From positions 682,001 through 746,000 of the forward strand of contig JAWWNJ010000092.1 in the NCBI GenBank assembly GCA_037176885.1: 64,000 bases of DNA, given 5' to 3'. Numbering within the stretch: the first letter of the stretch is position 1; the number at the start of each line of letters is the position of its first letter. Below the pieces are notes generated by a model. The model was not told the DNA's origin. It was given only the letters and a program-made list of their open reading frames with translations, and made no database searches. A program made the translations under genes and the position numbers. The stretch comes from Favolaschia claudopus. Lineage: Eukaryota; Basidiomycota; Agaricomycetes; Agaricales; Mycenaceae. Below are positions 31,282 through 44,091 of the stretch, piece after piece.

Positions 31282-32598
31282 ATGCATTCCAGCTCAATAT
31301 CAGGCTCGCAGCCTGTTGGTTAGTGCCCAGGTATCCCTACCCTCATCTCTAATTTATTGTCTAGATTTCAGTCTGTTCGGCGGCGCAGAATCGTTAACGG
31401 AAGGCAAGAAACCGAACCGAACCCCTCGTCGCACTGTTGTAATTCGGCCAACGGACAAGGACGATGGCAGCTCTCATGTAGCGCCTCCCCAAGACCCTGC
31501 GGATTTTCTGTGGTTAATGACGGAGGAGCCGCATCGCAGCCGGCGTATGCAAATATTGAAAGCCCACCCGGAGGTAATGAGCTGTTAGCAGCTTGCTCGA
31601 AGACTAAACCCACGCGCGCAGGTGACCAAGTTAATGGGGCATGAGCCGCTCACAAAATACGTGGTTCTGGGAGTGGTTGCGCTGCAGTTATATTGCGCAT
31701 GGGCGCTGCGCCATTCTTCTCCAACTTCGCTCTTGTTCCTTGTCTGTGCCTATGTTATCGGCGGCACAGCGAACCACAACCTCTTCCTTGCCATCCACGA
31801 GATCACCCACAATCTCGCATTCAAGGGAATCGTCCCGAACAAACTGCTCGCCATGTTCGCCAATCTTCCCATCGGCATTCCCTATTCCGTCACATTTAAA
31901 GGATACCACCTAGAACATCACAAATTTCTAGGTCAGGACACTATAGACGTTGATCTTCCTACGAATCTAGAACTCCTCTTGCTCAACAACGTTCTCGGCA
32001 AGGTATTCTTTGCGTGAGTTGACCAGCGCAATTTGAATCGCCTCCTGACATATCCCCTAGCATCTTCCAAATATTGTTCTACGCGCTACGCCCCGGCATC
32101 GTCCGCGCACAAAAATTCGGACGATGGCACGTCCTAAACTTTGCCGTCCAACTAGTTTTCGACTACCTCCTCATCTCGACCTTCGGCTGGCGTCCCTTCA
32201 TCTACCTCATCGCGAGCAGCTTCTTCGCCGGCAGCCTCCACCCCTGCGCAGGGCATTTCATCGCAGAGCACTACCTCTGGGACGGCCTCGAGCAGGAGAC
32301 CTACAGCTACTACGGCCCGCTCAACGTTCTTGCGTACAACGTTGGATATCACAACGAGCACCACGACTTCCCGTCTGTACCATGGACGCGGTTACCCGCT
32401 CTCCGTGCACTGGCTCCCGAGGTCTATGATACACTACCCTCGCACCCATCGTGGCCAATGGTCATCGTCAATTTCATTCGTGATAGGGAGGTGGGTATCT
32501 TCGCGCGCGCCAAGCGCCTCTCAAAAGCGGCCAAAGCAGCGGCTGCAAGCGCAAAGCACCGGGAGGCTGTAGACGTCGAATCCGACAAAAGCGAGTAG
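31282..32598 (+). CDS. DES1: Sphingolipid delta-4 desaturase (dihydroceramide desaturase)
   Basis: Introduces the 4,5-trans double bond into dihydroceramide in the ER membrane, on the glucosylceramide branch of fungal sphingolipids. The three histidine boxes of the membrane di-iron family are present: NHNLFLAIHEITHN, YHLEHHKFLG and YHNEHHDFPSVPW. The N-terminal DES domain reads DPADFLWLMTEEPHRSRRMQ. Introns interrupt after SGSQPV (31320), after KAHPE and after GKVFFA. The ATG at 31282 gives MHSSSISGSQPV; an in-frame ATG at 31129 would add 51 residues but lies only 25 bp from the divergent F-box start, so it is less likely. The basic, Ala-rich C-terminus is normal for fungal members. Confidence 0.93.
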
Positions 32599-32759
32599 AG
32601 CCGCAGCCACTAGATGTTGGATATGTGATTTATCTGAAGAAACTAGTTGTTTTGTGCCATTCCCGGCTTGACTATAGTGCTCGTGCACCCTACATAGATT
32701 ACAACAGCGGTCCCGAAAGCAATTCGAAAACGAATGAAAACGAAAACGAGCATGGAGGA

Positions 32760-35700
32760 CTATCGATCGTCTTCCTCGCTAATAGCCCTCCTCACAACGT
32801 CTTGCCAATCTTGAGCAAGCTTACCCAAGGTTTTGCTTCGAGCTGAGCACAAAAGATGAGAGTAAGAATTTGGGTGTGAAATCGTGCCCTTACCGAATGC
32901 AGATAACACGTCTTTGAGCAACTCGCGCTTCACTAGACCAGCTACAGTCGGCGACCACCCTTGCTCTGACGAACGTCTTGAAAAATAAATGCCACCGTCA
33001 GAACCCGCCACCACACAAAACATCGGCAAATACGCACGAATACAGCGGCCCCATCAACTCCCTAATCAACTCCTCCGCCTTCGCCTTATACCCCTCATCC
33101 GCAAGCTTCTTCGTATACTGCGACAGCGCCTGCTTATACTCCGTCGGGCTCTCCAACAACCTCGCAGAATGCATCCGCGTCTCCAAATGCCCCAATGTCA
33201 TGGCCATATTCCACCACTGCGGCCGCTTCTTATTCGCTCCGGTCGCACTACTATCAAGACTACCAGCGATACTGCCTTCCGCGACGCTCAGGACGCCGCG
33301 ATTGGCCGTGGGATTTGTTGCAGAGCGTTGTCGTGCTTGCCACACGTCGGAGCCTTCGGACCACCAGCGCTCTGTGAGCTTGACGAAGGAGAGGAGGGCG
33401 GCATCGTAGGAATAGACGACGCCGCTGGAGCAGGTGAGGATGGCTGCGCCATTGGGCTGGATTTTCGCGGATGTGACGGTGTAGTTGGGTGACGGGAGTA
33501 TCGGGGAGAGAGAAACGGGGGGAAATACGGCGGATTGCTTTTTGACATCCCTATCTTTTGGTCAGGAAAAAATACGCAAGCAAAGAGTAGAACATATGTA
33601 CCAAGAATATAGTTGCCCAATGGACGACACGATGAGCAGCATACTACCACGACCGTCAATGAATGAACATGGTGCTCCAAGACTAAGACTTGGCATTAAC
33701 CTGACCCTCCGTAAGTATCATTCGACTGACAAATTACCTGAAGAACATACCGTCGGCCCGTGTGCGAATACACAATAACGCTACCATCACGCATACCAAC
33801 CGCACAGAAACGCGACGACGCACACACAGCCAACGCAGGACACGGTAAATAATCAAGCCACTGCGTATGCTTGCCGCTCATATACGACACCTCTGGAGCA
33901 TCTGCAACATGAACATGATCAGAAAGTTTGCCAGACAGATGGAAGAAGTCACACCTTCGTCATTATCAGGATTGACGGCCTCAAAAACGTCGTCGCTCCC
34001 CTCCACCTGCGCCGAAACCCGCGTCATCACCGCCGGTATCGGGAGGTTGAGCGAAGCACCACCACCAAACGGCGCACGCACGGCGCCGCTTCCGGGGACA
34101 AGCTCTTTCGTAGGAACCACAACTCGCTTGCGTTCGCCACCCAAAGTACGCGCACGTTTCGGTTCCTCCACCTCAACGACAGCCACGGCTTTTCGCTTCC
34201 GACTGCCTTCCTCCACTGCGTCGATACGCACGTCAGTTGAAGGGCTCCAAGTGTCGGCATCCACGTCGAACACACTCGGTGCACGCTCTTGTTGCTGGCT
34301 GAGCTGTGCACGTTTTGAGATCGACACACCTGTAAGCGCGGGACCCGCGAGAGCACCGGGAATGGGGCCTGAGGAGGATACGGACCGTGGTTGCGATTGC
34401 GACGGCATCATCGGAGGGGCAAGAGGCATCGCTACATTCGTCAACGTCGCGCGTTTCTTCCCCCCACGCTTTGCCACCAACACATTCACCCTCTCCCCTC
34501 CGCCCGCATCGTGCCCAAACCCTGTCTGGTCCATACCCTGCGACTGCGACTTGGGTGAAGGCGGCGGCGTTAACTGCCGTGCAGAAACGTGGGAGAAGCC
34601 TTCCGGAATCGGCGCGGGCGTAAAGCCGAACTTTTTGAGGTACGTGCCTTGCACCGAGTGCGGACACAAGCCTTCCAGCTCGTCGGGATCGAAGTTGAAG
34701 ACCGCGAGAGTACCGTCCGAAGAGACTGCGTAAAGAGTCAGGCCGTCCCACGACCTACGTCAGTGTCAGAATGATCGTTGAACGGCATTAGAGTGCGGCG
34801 CGTACCAGTTGAGGTCCATAATCTGACGCTCGAAGACCTCCTTTGCTACAATCAGGGGGCGGGCAGATTTCGTTTGCCAGATGGAGACAGAGCGGTCATC
34901 CGCACCCAGCGCAACTACGGAGCAAATATTGGAAGTCAGCACCGGAAGCTGAGGATTACGCAAGAATATGTGGGGATTGTAGGACTGAAACGCTATTATG
35001 AGTGCGGACATTCAGACTTGTCAGCGATAAAAGCACAAACCGCGACTTCGACCGTGTTTTCGTGGCCAACAAGGCTGATCTCCGATGTCCACGTATTGCG
35101 AGTTATGACAGAAGCGATGAAAACAAACCCCTTGTTGTTCGTAGCATTAGATGCTGTAATATGTGCACCGTCTGGAGACCAGCTGCAAATTTGTCAAACA
35201 AACGCATCGAATGTTACGCACAACATTGGATCACCTCACCTTAGCCGGCGAAAAAACGTACTGCCCGGTGAATCTTCAAACGGTTTCGTAACCTCCGCTT
35301 CGAGAGACCAATCCGTCGTATTCCAAATCTTGACTGACCTGTCGTCGGATTGGGTGGCTAGGTACTCGCCAACAGGGTCCCAGCAAACGCCTTTGACAAA
35401 GCCTTGGTGCTGGTCGAGTTTTCGCAGGCGTTCTTTCCAGATGTAAGGTACAAAAAACCAGCTAGCGCAGAGAAAGCGTACCATGTGTATAACCGCACCA
35501 TATAATCACTTTTGAATCGAGTCCTACAGACGCAAGATAACGGTCTCCCGGAGACCAAGCTACGTCTGTGACATCTGGAGAATGCGAGTCAGCAAAGAAG
35601 AAACTTGACCAGATACGGAGGACCGCGAGTCCAAACTTCTTCCCAAACCTAGGACTCACCACTGTCGTGCCCAGGCAAGCGCTTTAATGGTCTCCATCCC

Positions 35701-36119
35701 TCTACATTTACTTCGTCTGACCCCCAAATCCTGCCCTTCGCAGACCTGACATGACCGTTAATGGCTGCAGACAGACAAATACCGCCACTTACTCACGGGT
35801 CAAAGTCCCAAATCATAACAATCTCATCGTCACTCCCACTCGCCAGCCATTTGCCGGAATTTGCCCAGCGCACCGTCAGAACTGGTCCAGTGTGCATAGT
35901 CAATGTAGATAAGGCTTTCGGAGGCTTGTTCGAAGCTTCGGAGGCAGGATTTAGAATAGGTTTTGTACTCCATATTCGAATCTTGGCATCCAATCCGCCC
36001 GTTGCAATTCGTGAGCCATCGGGATGCACATGAACGGAAAATATGCAGAGGCGTTTGTAGGAGTCACTTTTCGCGGTAGAGTCTTTGTGGGCAACCCAAG
36101 CAGGCTTGGTGAATCGCAT
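32760..36119 (-). CDS. HIR1: Histone chaperone Hir1/HIRA (WD40 + Hira domain)
   Basis: A subunit of the HIR complex, which deposits H3-H4 independently of replication and represses histone genes. It starts MRFTKPAWVAHKDS, then IFSVHVHPDGSRIATGGLDA. At least six further WD40 units follow (e.g. WLASGSDDEIVMIWD, YLASVGLDSKVIIW, YLATQSDDRSVKIWNTTDWS, VVALGADDRSVSIWQT, LTLYAVSSDGTLAVFNFDPD). The middle is Ser/Pro-rich with basic clusters and covers the B-domain region. The Hira domain follows (CAVGMRDGSVIVYSHTGRR; PQWWNMAMTLGHLETRMHSA), and the end is LVKRELLKDVLSAF...VVRRAISEEDDR. About ten introns are needed. The gene converges on the desaturase with 161 bp between the stops. Confidence 0.93.
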
Positions 36120-36897
36120 GTGGGCGCAGAATGAGCGCGTTTGCGCGAAGTAAGTGCCGGGAAATTGCGGTCGCGTTTGGTCGCAGTGCAAGGGTGGATG
36201 TGACACCGTCACATTCAGTCACAGTCAAGCGCAACTTGAACTCGACATCCAACTCCATTAGCCGTTGTGCTTCCCTGCTGTTTTCCACACAATTTTTCCG
36301 GCCATATCGAACTATTTTGTCTTTATTCACTGTCAATCCGAGTCTAGGACGGAGCTTCCTTGACTCGGACCGTTCAACAAGTTGGTTAAAGGTTTGCTTC
36401 ACACTGCACAGTGAGTCCGGTGAGGTCCGGTGATTCCTCATGGTGGTGCCTGAGCCTTCTCAATGCTGACCCTTTAAAGGGCCGGCTGGTTGACTTTGGT
36501 GACAAATTCTAAGCTTTCCTTATCTTTGGGAGACTTGTGAACACTACGCCATTGCGCCGCAGAATTGCGATCTGAATTTTCCGGCCAAATGGTTCTTCAT
36601 TCTCCCATGCGTGTTGGGTTTTCAGCAGCTTGTTGAGGCGAACAGCTAGGCTGCAATTATCTTGGCTACAGTATTTTCTGAAAGCGTTTCCACTCTCGTA
36701 GCCACCGACGACGAAACTCAACTCCAGACCTCGAGCCGCAGCCAGCTCAAACTCTGCCATCTCGCGTCATAATTGATCAATGCCCAACATCCTAATCTAA
36801 GCTTGACGGTCGCGGAAATCTTCGTCGTATGGCGTGCTCCCGTCCTACCTCAAAAGCGGCACTTGTGGGAATCGGAAAGAACTACTAGGGGTACAAA
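36120..36897. other. Divergent intergenic region HIR1/MFS
   Basis: It contains both promoters and the 83-codon frame listed separately. No other feature was recognised. Confidence 0.4.
36509..36760 (-). CDS. Short ORF, hypothetical
   Basis: An 83-codon single-exon frame begins with ATG (MAEFELAAARGLELSFVVGG) in the spacer between HIR1 and the transporter gene. No family is recognised. It contains two cysteines (KYCSQDNCS) and a basic C-terminal half. It may be a small gene or chance. Confidence 0.2.
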   Translation of the reverse strand: MAEFELAAARGLELSFVVGGYESGNAFRKYCSQDNCSLAVRLNKLLKTQHAWENEEPFGRKIQIAILRRNGVVFTSLPKIRKA

Positions 36898-39420
36898 ATG
36901 CCAGTTTCGGCCCATACGCCTTCGCCCTCTTCGAGTTCCACTTCCTCGATGGTGAAGAGCGCAGCCGAAGACACCAAGTCGGTTATCAGCAGCACCGACA
37001 CAGGTTCCGATGACCTCGTCGACAAGGAACCCCCACCCTTCCGCTGGCTCAGCTTGCTATTTCATCGTCAGGAGCTGAAACCACTCGATTTAGACGCAAT
37101 CGCCACTCGCCGCTCCGTATACGACGATCCTGCCTTAGCCCCGCATTATTGGCCCAAATCGAATTATGAGAACCTACACCGATTCGATCCTAAAGCTCGC
37201 TGGACGTACAGAGAAGAACAGGCGCTCCTGCGGAAAATCGACTGGAAAGTCATGCTCTGGGCAGCGATCAGCTTTTCTGCTCTCAACTTGGATCGGGGCA
37301 ATCTCAGCCAGGCTAACTCGGACAACATTTTGGGCGATTTGAAGCTGACTACGGACGGTAAGTTGCTCCAGCAGAAAGCGAGTTTTCTTATTCGCCTGAC
37401 ATATATGTTGGATTTAGACTACAACTGGGGAAACAGGTGAACCTTACGACTAGAATTATCTGTTACCTGGATGTTGACTTGTCCCAGCGTCTTCCGTCTA
37501 GCCTTCCTATGCGCGGAACTCCCGTCCCAGCTGGTTTCCAAACGCGTCGGTCCGGACCGCTGGATTCCCACCCAAATAGTACTCTGGTCGATCGTGACCA
37601 TGGCGCAATTCTTTTTGCAGGGACGAACATCTTTTCTCGTCTGTCGTGCTCTTCTTGGCTTCTTGCAGGGCGGGTATGTCGAGCCAGTGATATCGAATGA
37701 GCCCAACTCCCTTGACACTGCCTCTAGCTTCATACCTGATCTGATCCTCTACCTCTCCTGTACGACCTTCAAGATCACGCTGTCTGATCCTGACATTTAC
37801 TGCAGACTTCTACACGAAACATGAATTACCTTTCCGCCTCGCATTATTCTGGATGTCCTCCAACGTTTGCAGCATAATCGCCAGCTTCATCGCTTTCGGT
37901 GTTCTCCACATGCGCGGGGTACTTGGTCGCGGGGGATGGCGGTTAGTGTTTTCCAGTATAGCATCCATTCTATTTTCTCATTTCAAATTTTAGCTGGCTA
38001 TTCCTCATCGAGTGTGTTGCATCCATGCAATGATTCACTACAATAACGCATCATTTATAGAGGTGTAATCACGCTTCTCATAGGAATAGCAACTTTCTTC
38101 CGAATGCCGCCGTACGTACTTCCACGCCCACTTCATGGAAAGTTGTCCCATACCAAGATAGATCCCCCACCCAGACTAAATCCTGGTTCCGGCCGAAGGG
38201 TTGGTTCTCTGAGAGAGAAGAAGTCATAGCGGTTTCGCGCATCTTGAGGGATGATCCAACCAAAGTGTGTTTTGTTGTATTATATCACATCGGTTGTACT
38301 CGTCGGCTGAAGATCTACAGGGCGACATGCATAATCGCGAAGGTTTGACCCTTAGACGACTGTGGACGGCAGTCTGCGACTACGACCTGTGGCCCTTATA
38401 CTTGATCGGCCTCTTATTCGGCATTCCATCTGGCCCACCGAGTTCATATCTTACTCTGAGTCTCCGGAACCTTGGGTATGTTTTCTGCCCTAATGTTTCT
38501 ATCATGCATCTAGATCACATTTTCCAGGTTCTCCACCTTCCAAACCAACCTATTGACGATCCCAAATACCGTTCTCGGAATGATCACGATGTTCGGGATC
38601 ACATTGGTATCTGAAACCGTCAACGAAAGGTCCTTGGTGGCGATGGCGCAGGACTTTTGGACTCTGCCGTTCTTAGTCGCTCTGTATCTTCTTCCGGAAC
38701 ATCCCAACCAATGGGTCTACTTCGTAGGGTTCAATTTTCATCATCCTCATCCACGCTCAATATCATTTGTCAGGGGCTTGCATCTGGTTTGCTTTCGTAT
38801 CCGTAAGTTGCAAGTTGTGTCATCAACGCGAGTATCTGACGATCTATCTGTAGATACACGCATCCTATCCAGGTATGCCATTGACAAAATACGTCTTTCG
38901 ATCCCGATGTTAACATGCCAAATAGGTGGGGTGGTGCTCTCGCAATTCCGGCGCTGTGGCAAGCCGTACGGTGAATGCTTCGTTGTATAATATGTCAGTT
39001 CGTTCCTATCCTGTGCGTGAGTAAACACATTGAGGTCTACATGAGGTTCGTCCAAGCGTCCGCAATCATCTACAGTCAAATATACCGCAAAGATGACGCT
39101 CCGCGCTGTACGTTCAAACGTGACAGTATTGCGAACACTATCCCGATTCACTCATTCCCTCTTCCCAGACCGTCGCGGCAATCGCGTCCTCATAGCCATT
39201 AACAGCTTGAACCTCCTTGTCGTGTATCCCGCCACCAAGATGTATTACATATGGCGCAACAAACAGCGGGACAGGATTTGGAACGCCATGACCGACGAGG
39301 TGCGTTTATTGTAGACGATTTGTCCAGCAATGTACTAACCAAGAGCAGGAACGGCAACACTATCTGACTACAACGAAAGATGTTGGGAACAGGCGGCTGG
39401 ATTTCCGATTCGCCCATTAA
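36898..39420 (+). CDS. MFS transporter, allantoate permease (DAL5/anion:cation symporter) type
   Basis: A plasma-membrane proton symporter for organic anions such as allantoate, ureidosuccinate, nicotinate or small peptides; the substrate is not readable. A long hydrophilic N-terminus precedes [20 protein letters not shown], the family's first helix with the [10 protein letters not shown] motif. [36 protein letters not shown] and [15 protein letters not shown] follow. The 3' exons encode [20 protein letters not shown] and [20 protein letters not shown], and the terminus [11 protein letters not shown] is the conserved end of this family. At least ten introns are required. One exon around 38750 ([12 protein letters not shown]) is less like the family and its borders are uncertain. 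Confidence 0.82.
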
Positions 39421-39715
39421 TCGTAACGATATAATGTGTCGCGTTCCGGATGTATGTACAACATGGTTCAGGTTGAACAGATGTTTCTGGCTGGTTGCAT
39501 CTCTTGCGCCGCCAGTTCACTGATGGTTGGAGGCTGTTTCACTATGACTTAAGGCAAGCCGAATATATGTGTATCAACTACAGACAATGAAGGGCAACAT
39601 ATCGCAAACTGCAACCGTCCTCAGGCCGTTACAGGATTCGAACGTCCAAAAAGGAATTCCAAACCGCGTTGCAAGGCCCATCCTAAATGAAACAATGACC
39701 CATCAGCATATACGC

Positions 39716-41749
39716 CTATAGTCGACGAATTCTTACAATAGAGTCGGCCGTCTCAAGTCTGATAAAATTACTCGGTTCGACATTTCCTGTGTAAGCCATT
39801 GCTGCGATAGTAGCCGCCGCATGTCTAGGTGAATACACCGGCCAATTCTGCGCAGGCGAAGCATGAGGATTCTTGACGAAATTTCCTATCGTTGTTTGCA
39901 TCGTTTTGAACAGTTGCACTTCGGATGCAGTTGCGGTGGATGTGTTAAAATTGCCAAATATTCCGAACACTACCAAGTCCACAACGGGTGAGATATTAGT
40001 TGTTCAAGCCCTCAGCAGCTAGACACACGTTCAGAGGTATGCCATGCGCCGGCCCCAGGGAAAGCTTGAAGGTCAGAGAATACAGCGCCTAGTCAATCTG
40101 GTTAAAGCACATCGAATCGCTGATTCCAACAGAATTACCGTATATATAACGATAGACATTATGAATCCCTGCAGTCACTGCCGCGCTTGCCCAAAGTTGC
40201 GCGGGACTTGATTGAATTGGCTGTCAGCTCGCAGGCTCAATGCCCTGAAAGAAACTCACCATTGAAACAAAAAGTCTTTCATGACCTCCGAAATAACTCG
40301 AGAGCCATTCAAGCCGGGCGTATACAGTGATCTCACAAAGATCGGAGACAGAACCACAGGGAAAAATGTTTCCATCAGCCAATCTGTGAGGTCTGGCTGC
40401 CCCAGTGCGAAAAAGGATCCATCGTCTTGGGTATTTCCAATGATAAAAGGTACTCTGGCACCCAAGCCGAGACGAATACGTTCCAAGGGATCCGCGAAGA
40501 AGACGGTGCTAGAAATCACAATTTATTGTGAACCTTCATCTCAAATCCGATTTGAGACCCACTTATCCACTGCCGGAAGAAACTGAGGGGAGGCCGCACT
40601 GTTAGTAAAATTCCGTATCTTGTGCGCAGAGACTTGTTTGAGGCAAGACAACCTTGCTGGTCCTGATATCTGCCTACATCCCATAGCTTCGGCGAAAACG
40701 TCGAACGCATTGAAGGTAGGGGGAACAGTAGAATATTGGGCCGCGGAAAGCATTATTCCCGCACGGAAGGGCGCATCGGTTGGAGAGTGTCGAGTGATAG
40801 CAGTGCTCACAGAATACGCCCCTGCGGACTGACCCTAACCAAATGAATGTTGGTGAAAGAAATTCGTCCAAAAGAAATGAAGAAGTGTATACCATTATCG
40901 TGATTTTGGAGGGGTCGCCGCCAAATTGCGCAACGTTGTTGCGCACCCAGGTAAAAGCCAACTCTTTTTCTGCGATTGAGAAATCGAAAGATGTTGGCAT
41001 GAAAGTGGGTCTCACCCTGGTCGAGGAATCCGAGATTATTACTGGAAAGGCCAGCGAGTTCTAGACTGAGTGGAAATCCAAACACATTGGTTCTGTAGTT
41101 GAAGGTAACAACTATAATGTCTTGATTCGAAGCTAGTGAAGCCCCGTCGTATAAAGGTACGCTTGCCGTCCCGAAAGCCAGAGATCCTCCGTAAATCCAA
41201 ACGAGGACAGACTTGTTGGCAGCGGAAGCTGGAGCCCATACGTTTCTGCTTGCACGTCAGATAAGTTCGCTCGAGAAGATGAATGTAGCATCGTCACAGG
41301 AATAAGCAGTCTTCGCTTTCCTCCGGCGGATCGGCGGGGTTGTTGAAGAGCGACTCCGTCAGAGCGCCGGATGGAGGCCCAAATGGAAATTGCTGGATGC
41401 AAGCGGGTCCCAATTTCGTAGTGTTTTGTACGGCGGTCGAAGTAAACGCGACAGGACGTTCCCAGCGTGATTGTCCCGCCGCCGACTGTCCGAATCGCTG
41501 CGAGAGGTAAGAGATCCTGATCTCTGTTCTAGCCAATGGGTCTTACTATACCCTTGAAGATATTGACTACATTGCGCTGAGAGTTATGCCAGCAAATTTC
41601 TGGGCTCAAACGAAAATGTCAAACGCACGCCCATTTTCCTCCATGCCCTGAAGGAGGCCCGAGGTAGTTGAAACAAGCGCAGCGCCACGAGAACCGTGTA
41701 CTATCACGCCCATGAAAGCGAGGAGAAACTGGAGGCCGAGAAGAGTCAT
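39716..41749 (-). CDS. Secreted type-B carboxylesterase/lipase (alpha/beta hydrolase)
   Basis: A signal peptide (MTLLGLQFLLAFMGVIVHGS) is followed by PPVGQLRWERP and the type-B signature ESEDCLFLNVWAP. The oxyanion-hole region reads LVWIYGGSLAFG. The nucleophile elbow GQSAGAYS is assembled across an intron near 40850. The catalytic His appears in AWHTSELFGIFGNF near 40040, again across an intron. A C-terminal block reads NWPVYSP. Cleavage of esters outside the cell is likely; candidates are lipids, sterol esters and plant cell-wall esters. About ten introns are needed, and the region 40100-40300 was not resolved exon by exon. Confidence 0.82.
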
Positions 41750-42374
41750 CGTTGCGTAGGTCGGAAGGACCAATCTTCCCTCAGTATCGACTGGCAGTAG
41801 TAAGTATTGCTTGTATATCTCCAGTCAGATGTCTCCTGCTTGTCTCCGACAGCCCTCATCTGCCAGCCATGCAAATAGAATGGCACAGCGAGTGGAGATG
41901 ACCCCGACCAGCGACTGGCACAAAGAAGTCATAAAGATAGGTCCGAGTCGTAGCCAGCAGACTGACAGAAATGTTGGACTGTTGGTCTACGCCGCGTTTG
42001 TGATGCATCTGCTATCAACTTCTGCCAGCGGGAAGCCTGCCACTTGCGAGAAAGAACTGGGAGCGGGTGAAAGTGTGCGAAATTGACCGTTGACGGCGAA
42101 CTGATTGAGCGTAAGTTAGAACCGGCAATGCGTACGCGAGATGCATTGAAGAATTCGCTCAAGGAGCGTATTACAACAAGGGGCGGAGCGACGAGAGAGC
42201 CCATGAGCCGGTGGACGAGATACTTGGGATAGATTCACTGTCAGATGGTCGTAGGAAGCAAGCCGTGCCACAATATTTGGTTTCACGTTTCTCCCCGGGC
42301 CTTCACCTCAGCTGCCCAAGCAGATACGGACTGCCTATTGCCAACTGGCTTTATGTTTAAATGAACGGAACTAT
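41750..42374. other. Intergenic region, no gene seen
   Basis: The upstream region of the carboxylesterase and the 3' flank of the acidic hypothetical gene. No motif was recognised. Confidence 0.4.
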
Positions 42375-43757
42375 CTATAATGTATACGGCCCCAAAACTT
42401 CTGACTTCTGGAGTGCCCCCACGCGACTCTCGACAACGAACTGAAACTTTCGGACATGGTGAACCAAGGTCATACTGAACTTGAGATCCCGCCTGCCCTC
42501 AAAATCTACTGCCGCACCATCGTCGTCTGCACGCAGTTTGTATAGAGAAGCTTCAAGTTCCTCTGGGTTCAGACTGGTTTCTGGCTCGCCGCCGAGTGGG
42601 GGACTCTCCATCTCCTCCGCCACTCTCCTTGCGTCGGAGTCGTCCAGCATTGCATCTTCCCCGCTTGCTAACTCGTTATGCGCGACATGACTAGGGTTTT
42701 CGTCAAGATCTTCGCTATCCGGCTCTTCCTCGCCACCTTCCTCTTCCTCTGCGACGTCCTGCTCTTTTTGATCAGGCTCCTCGAGGTGTGCCTCTTCCTC
42801 GACGCCTCCCTCTTCACCTTCATTTTCATTTCCGGAGGAGCCTTCGGGTTCCTCCTCGTCGGAGTCGTCGGGATAATCGTCTTCAAAGAGTCCGTCGGAA
42901 TACATGTCATCGTCCGAATAGTCTGAATCGTCATATTCGTAATTGTCGGGGGACATGTATGAGGAGCCCAACCATGTCGATTTGACCGGCGCTTCTCCAT
43001 TGTGAATTAGACACGCGCCGTCCTTCAACGGGAACTTCCATCCAAGAGCGACGCGCACACGCTCCTCCAGCTCCTCCTTCTTCGCATTGATCGTCTCGAA
43101 CTCGATCTCTAGCTCCCGCAACCCTGGTATGCTCCCAACCCAAGCCCCCCAATGGTCAGGGTCGTCGATTCTGAGAGGTTCTGAATTCTCCCAGAACCAC
43201 CAATCACTGTGTCGCACCGTGATGACCAGCTTGGGGATGTTGAGCCCCGCGGGCCGTTCTTGCTTCATTCTGCCCTCCAACCAGTACAGCTGAGTGTAGA
43301 ACCGCACCTGCTTCACCGCGGCGCGCTGCTCCACGGTCATCTTCTCAAAATATCGCGTGTGGTCCCTGATATAGTTGTGGGGACCACGTTCCATGCAGAA
43401 CGCGTGTTCGTTCAACGAAACCGGCGCAAGATGGGTTTCGAGATAGATTAGGCGACAGCCCAGGAGGAGATCCGTGGCAATCCTGGTTGGGTACTCGAAG
43501 CCAGGTCGGTAATAGCAACTGTGTTTGCTGTAAGGTCGGGACCGGTCGTCGTAAGCGGTGAGCGCGAAGACGAAGATAAGATTCCGAAGCTCAGGATATA
43601 AAACCCCAAAAAGAGGGGATTGAGTCTGGGGATTGACATTGAAAGATGCAATCCTCGACGATAGAGGTAGCGGGGGAGGAAGCGATTTGAAGTAAGCAGA
43701 TTGTGACAGAAGACAGATTCTGGGCTCGGAAGGCGGGGGCTGCATGTCTTGAGACAT
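42375..43757 (-). CDS. Hypothetical acidic protein with 2EXR-like N-terminal region
   Basis: One open frame of 460 residues without introns. The N-terminal half contains LYPELRNLIFVFALTAYDD and a cluster RIATDLLLGCRLIYLETHLA, a pattern seen in fungal 2EXR/F-box-like domains of unknown function. The central part has HSDWWFWENSEPLRI. From about residue 270 to 400 it is dominated by Asp, Glu and Ser (e.g. YDDSDYSDDDMYSDG, then EEE/EED runs), and it ends FQFVVESRVGALQKSEVLG. The start codon is followed by a second in-frame Met at residue 5. The function is unknown. Confidence 0.7.
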   Translation of the reverse strand: MSQDMQPPPSEPRICLLSQSAYFKSLPPPLPLSSRIASFNVNPQTQSPLFGVLYPELRNLIFVFALTAYDDRSRPYSKHSCYYRPGFEYPTRIATDLLLGCRLIYLETHLAPVSLNEHAFCMERGPHNYIRDHTRYFEKMTVEQRAAVKQVRFYTQLYWLEGRMKQERPAGLNIPKLVITVRHSDWWFWENSEPLRIDDPDHWGAWVGSIPGLRELEIEFETINAKKEELEERVRVALGWKFPLKDGACLIHNGEAPVKSTWLGSSYMSPDNYEYDDSDYSDDDMYSDGLFEDDYPDDSDEEEPEGSSGNENEGEEGGVEEEAHLEEPDQKEQDVAEEEEGGEEEPDSEDLDENPSHVAHNELASGEDAMLDDSDARRVAEEMESPPLGGEPETSLNPEELEASLYKLRADDDGAAVDFEGRRDLKFSMTLVHHVRKFQFVVESRVGALQKSEVLGPYTL

Positions 43758-44091
43758 GAAGGACTAGAAGGTAAAGCAAGTAACAACTGACAAGGACTCC
43801 AATTTTGCGGCAGTGGCAACTCAAGGCGCTGCTGGGCGGGGGCGGCGCTGATGAGTTGATGGCAACACTGCTGCCATCTGATCGCTGGCTGTTAAACTCG
43901 AGTCTCATTTGTAGGTTCAAGTTTGACATATGAAAGAGGCTAGGAAAGAGTCGAAAAACATCGATTGTACAAGGTTCATAAGATCCGAGCACTTGCCAGG
44001 TATGTTCCTCGAAAGGAACCAGAATGTCGGAGTATAATGCGGCAAAGACAAAGAGAGAGAATGAGACGAGGACCGACGAGGCCTCCGAGGC
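43758..44091. other. Intergenic region, no gene seen
   Basis: The promoter region of the acidic hypothetical protein and the 3' flank of the oxidase gene. No recognisable feature. Confidence 0.4.

Noticed and set aside
33867..34733. 288-codon plus-strand frame inside HIR1
   Set aside because: Antisense to the Ser/Pro-rich middle of HIR1, whose frame is supported by WD40 and Hira motifs on both sides.
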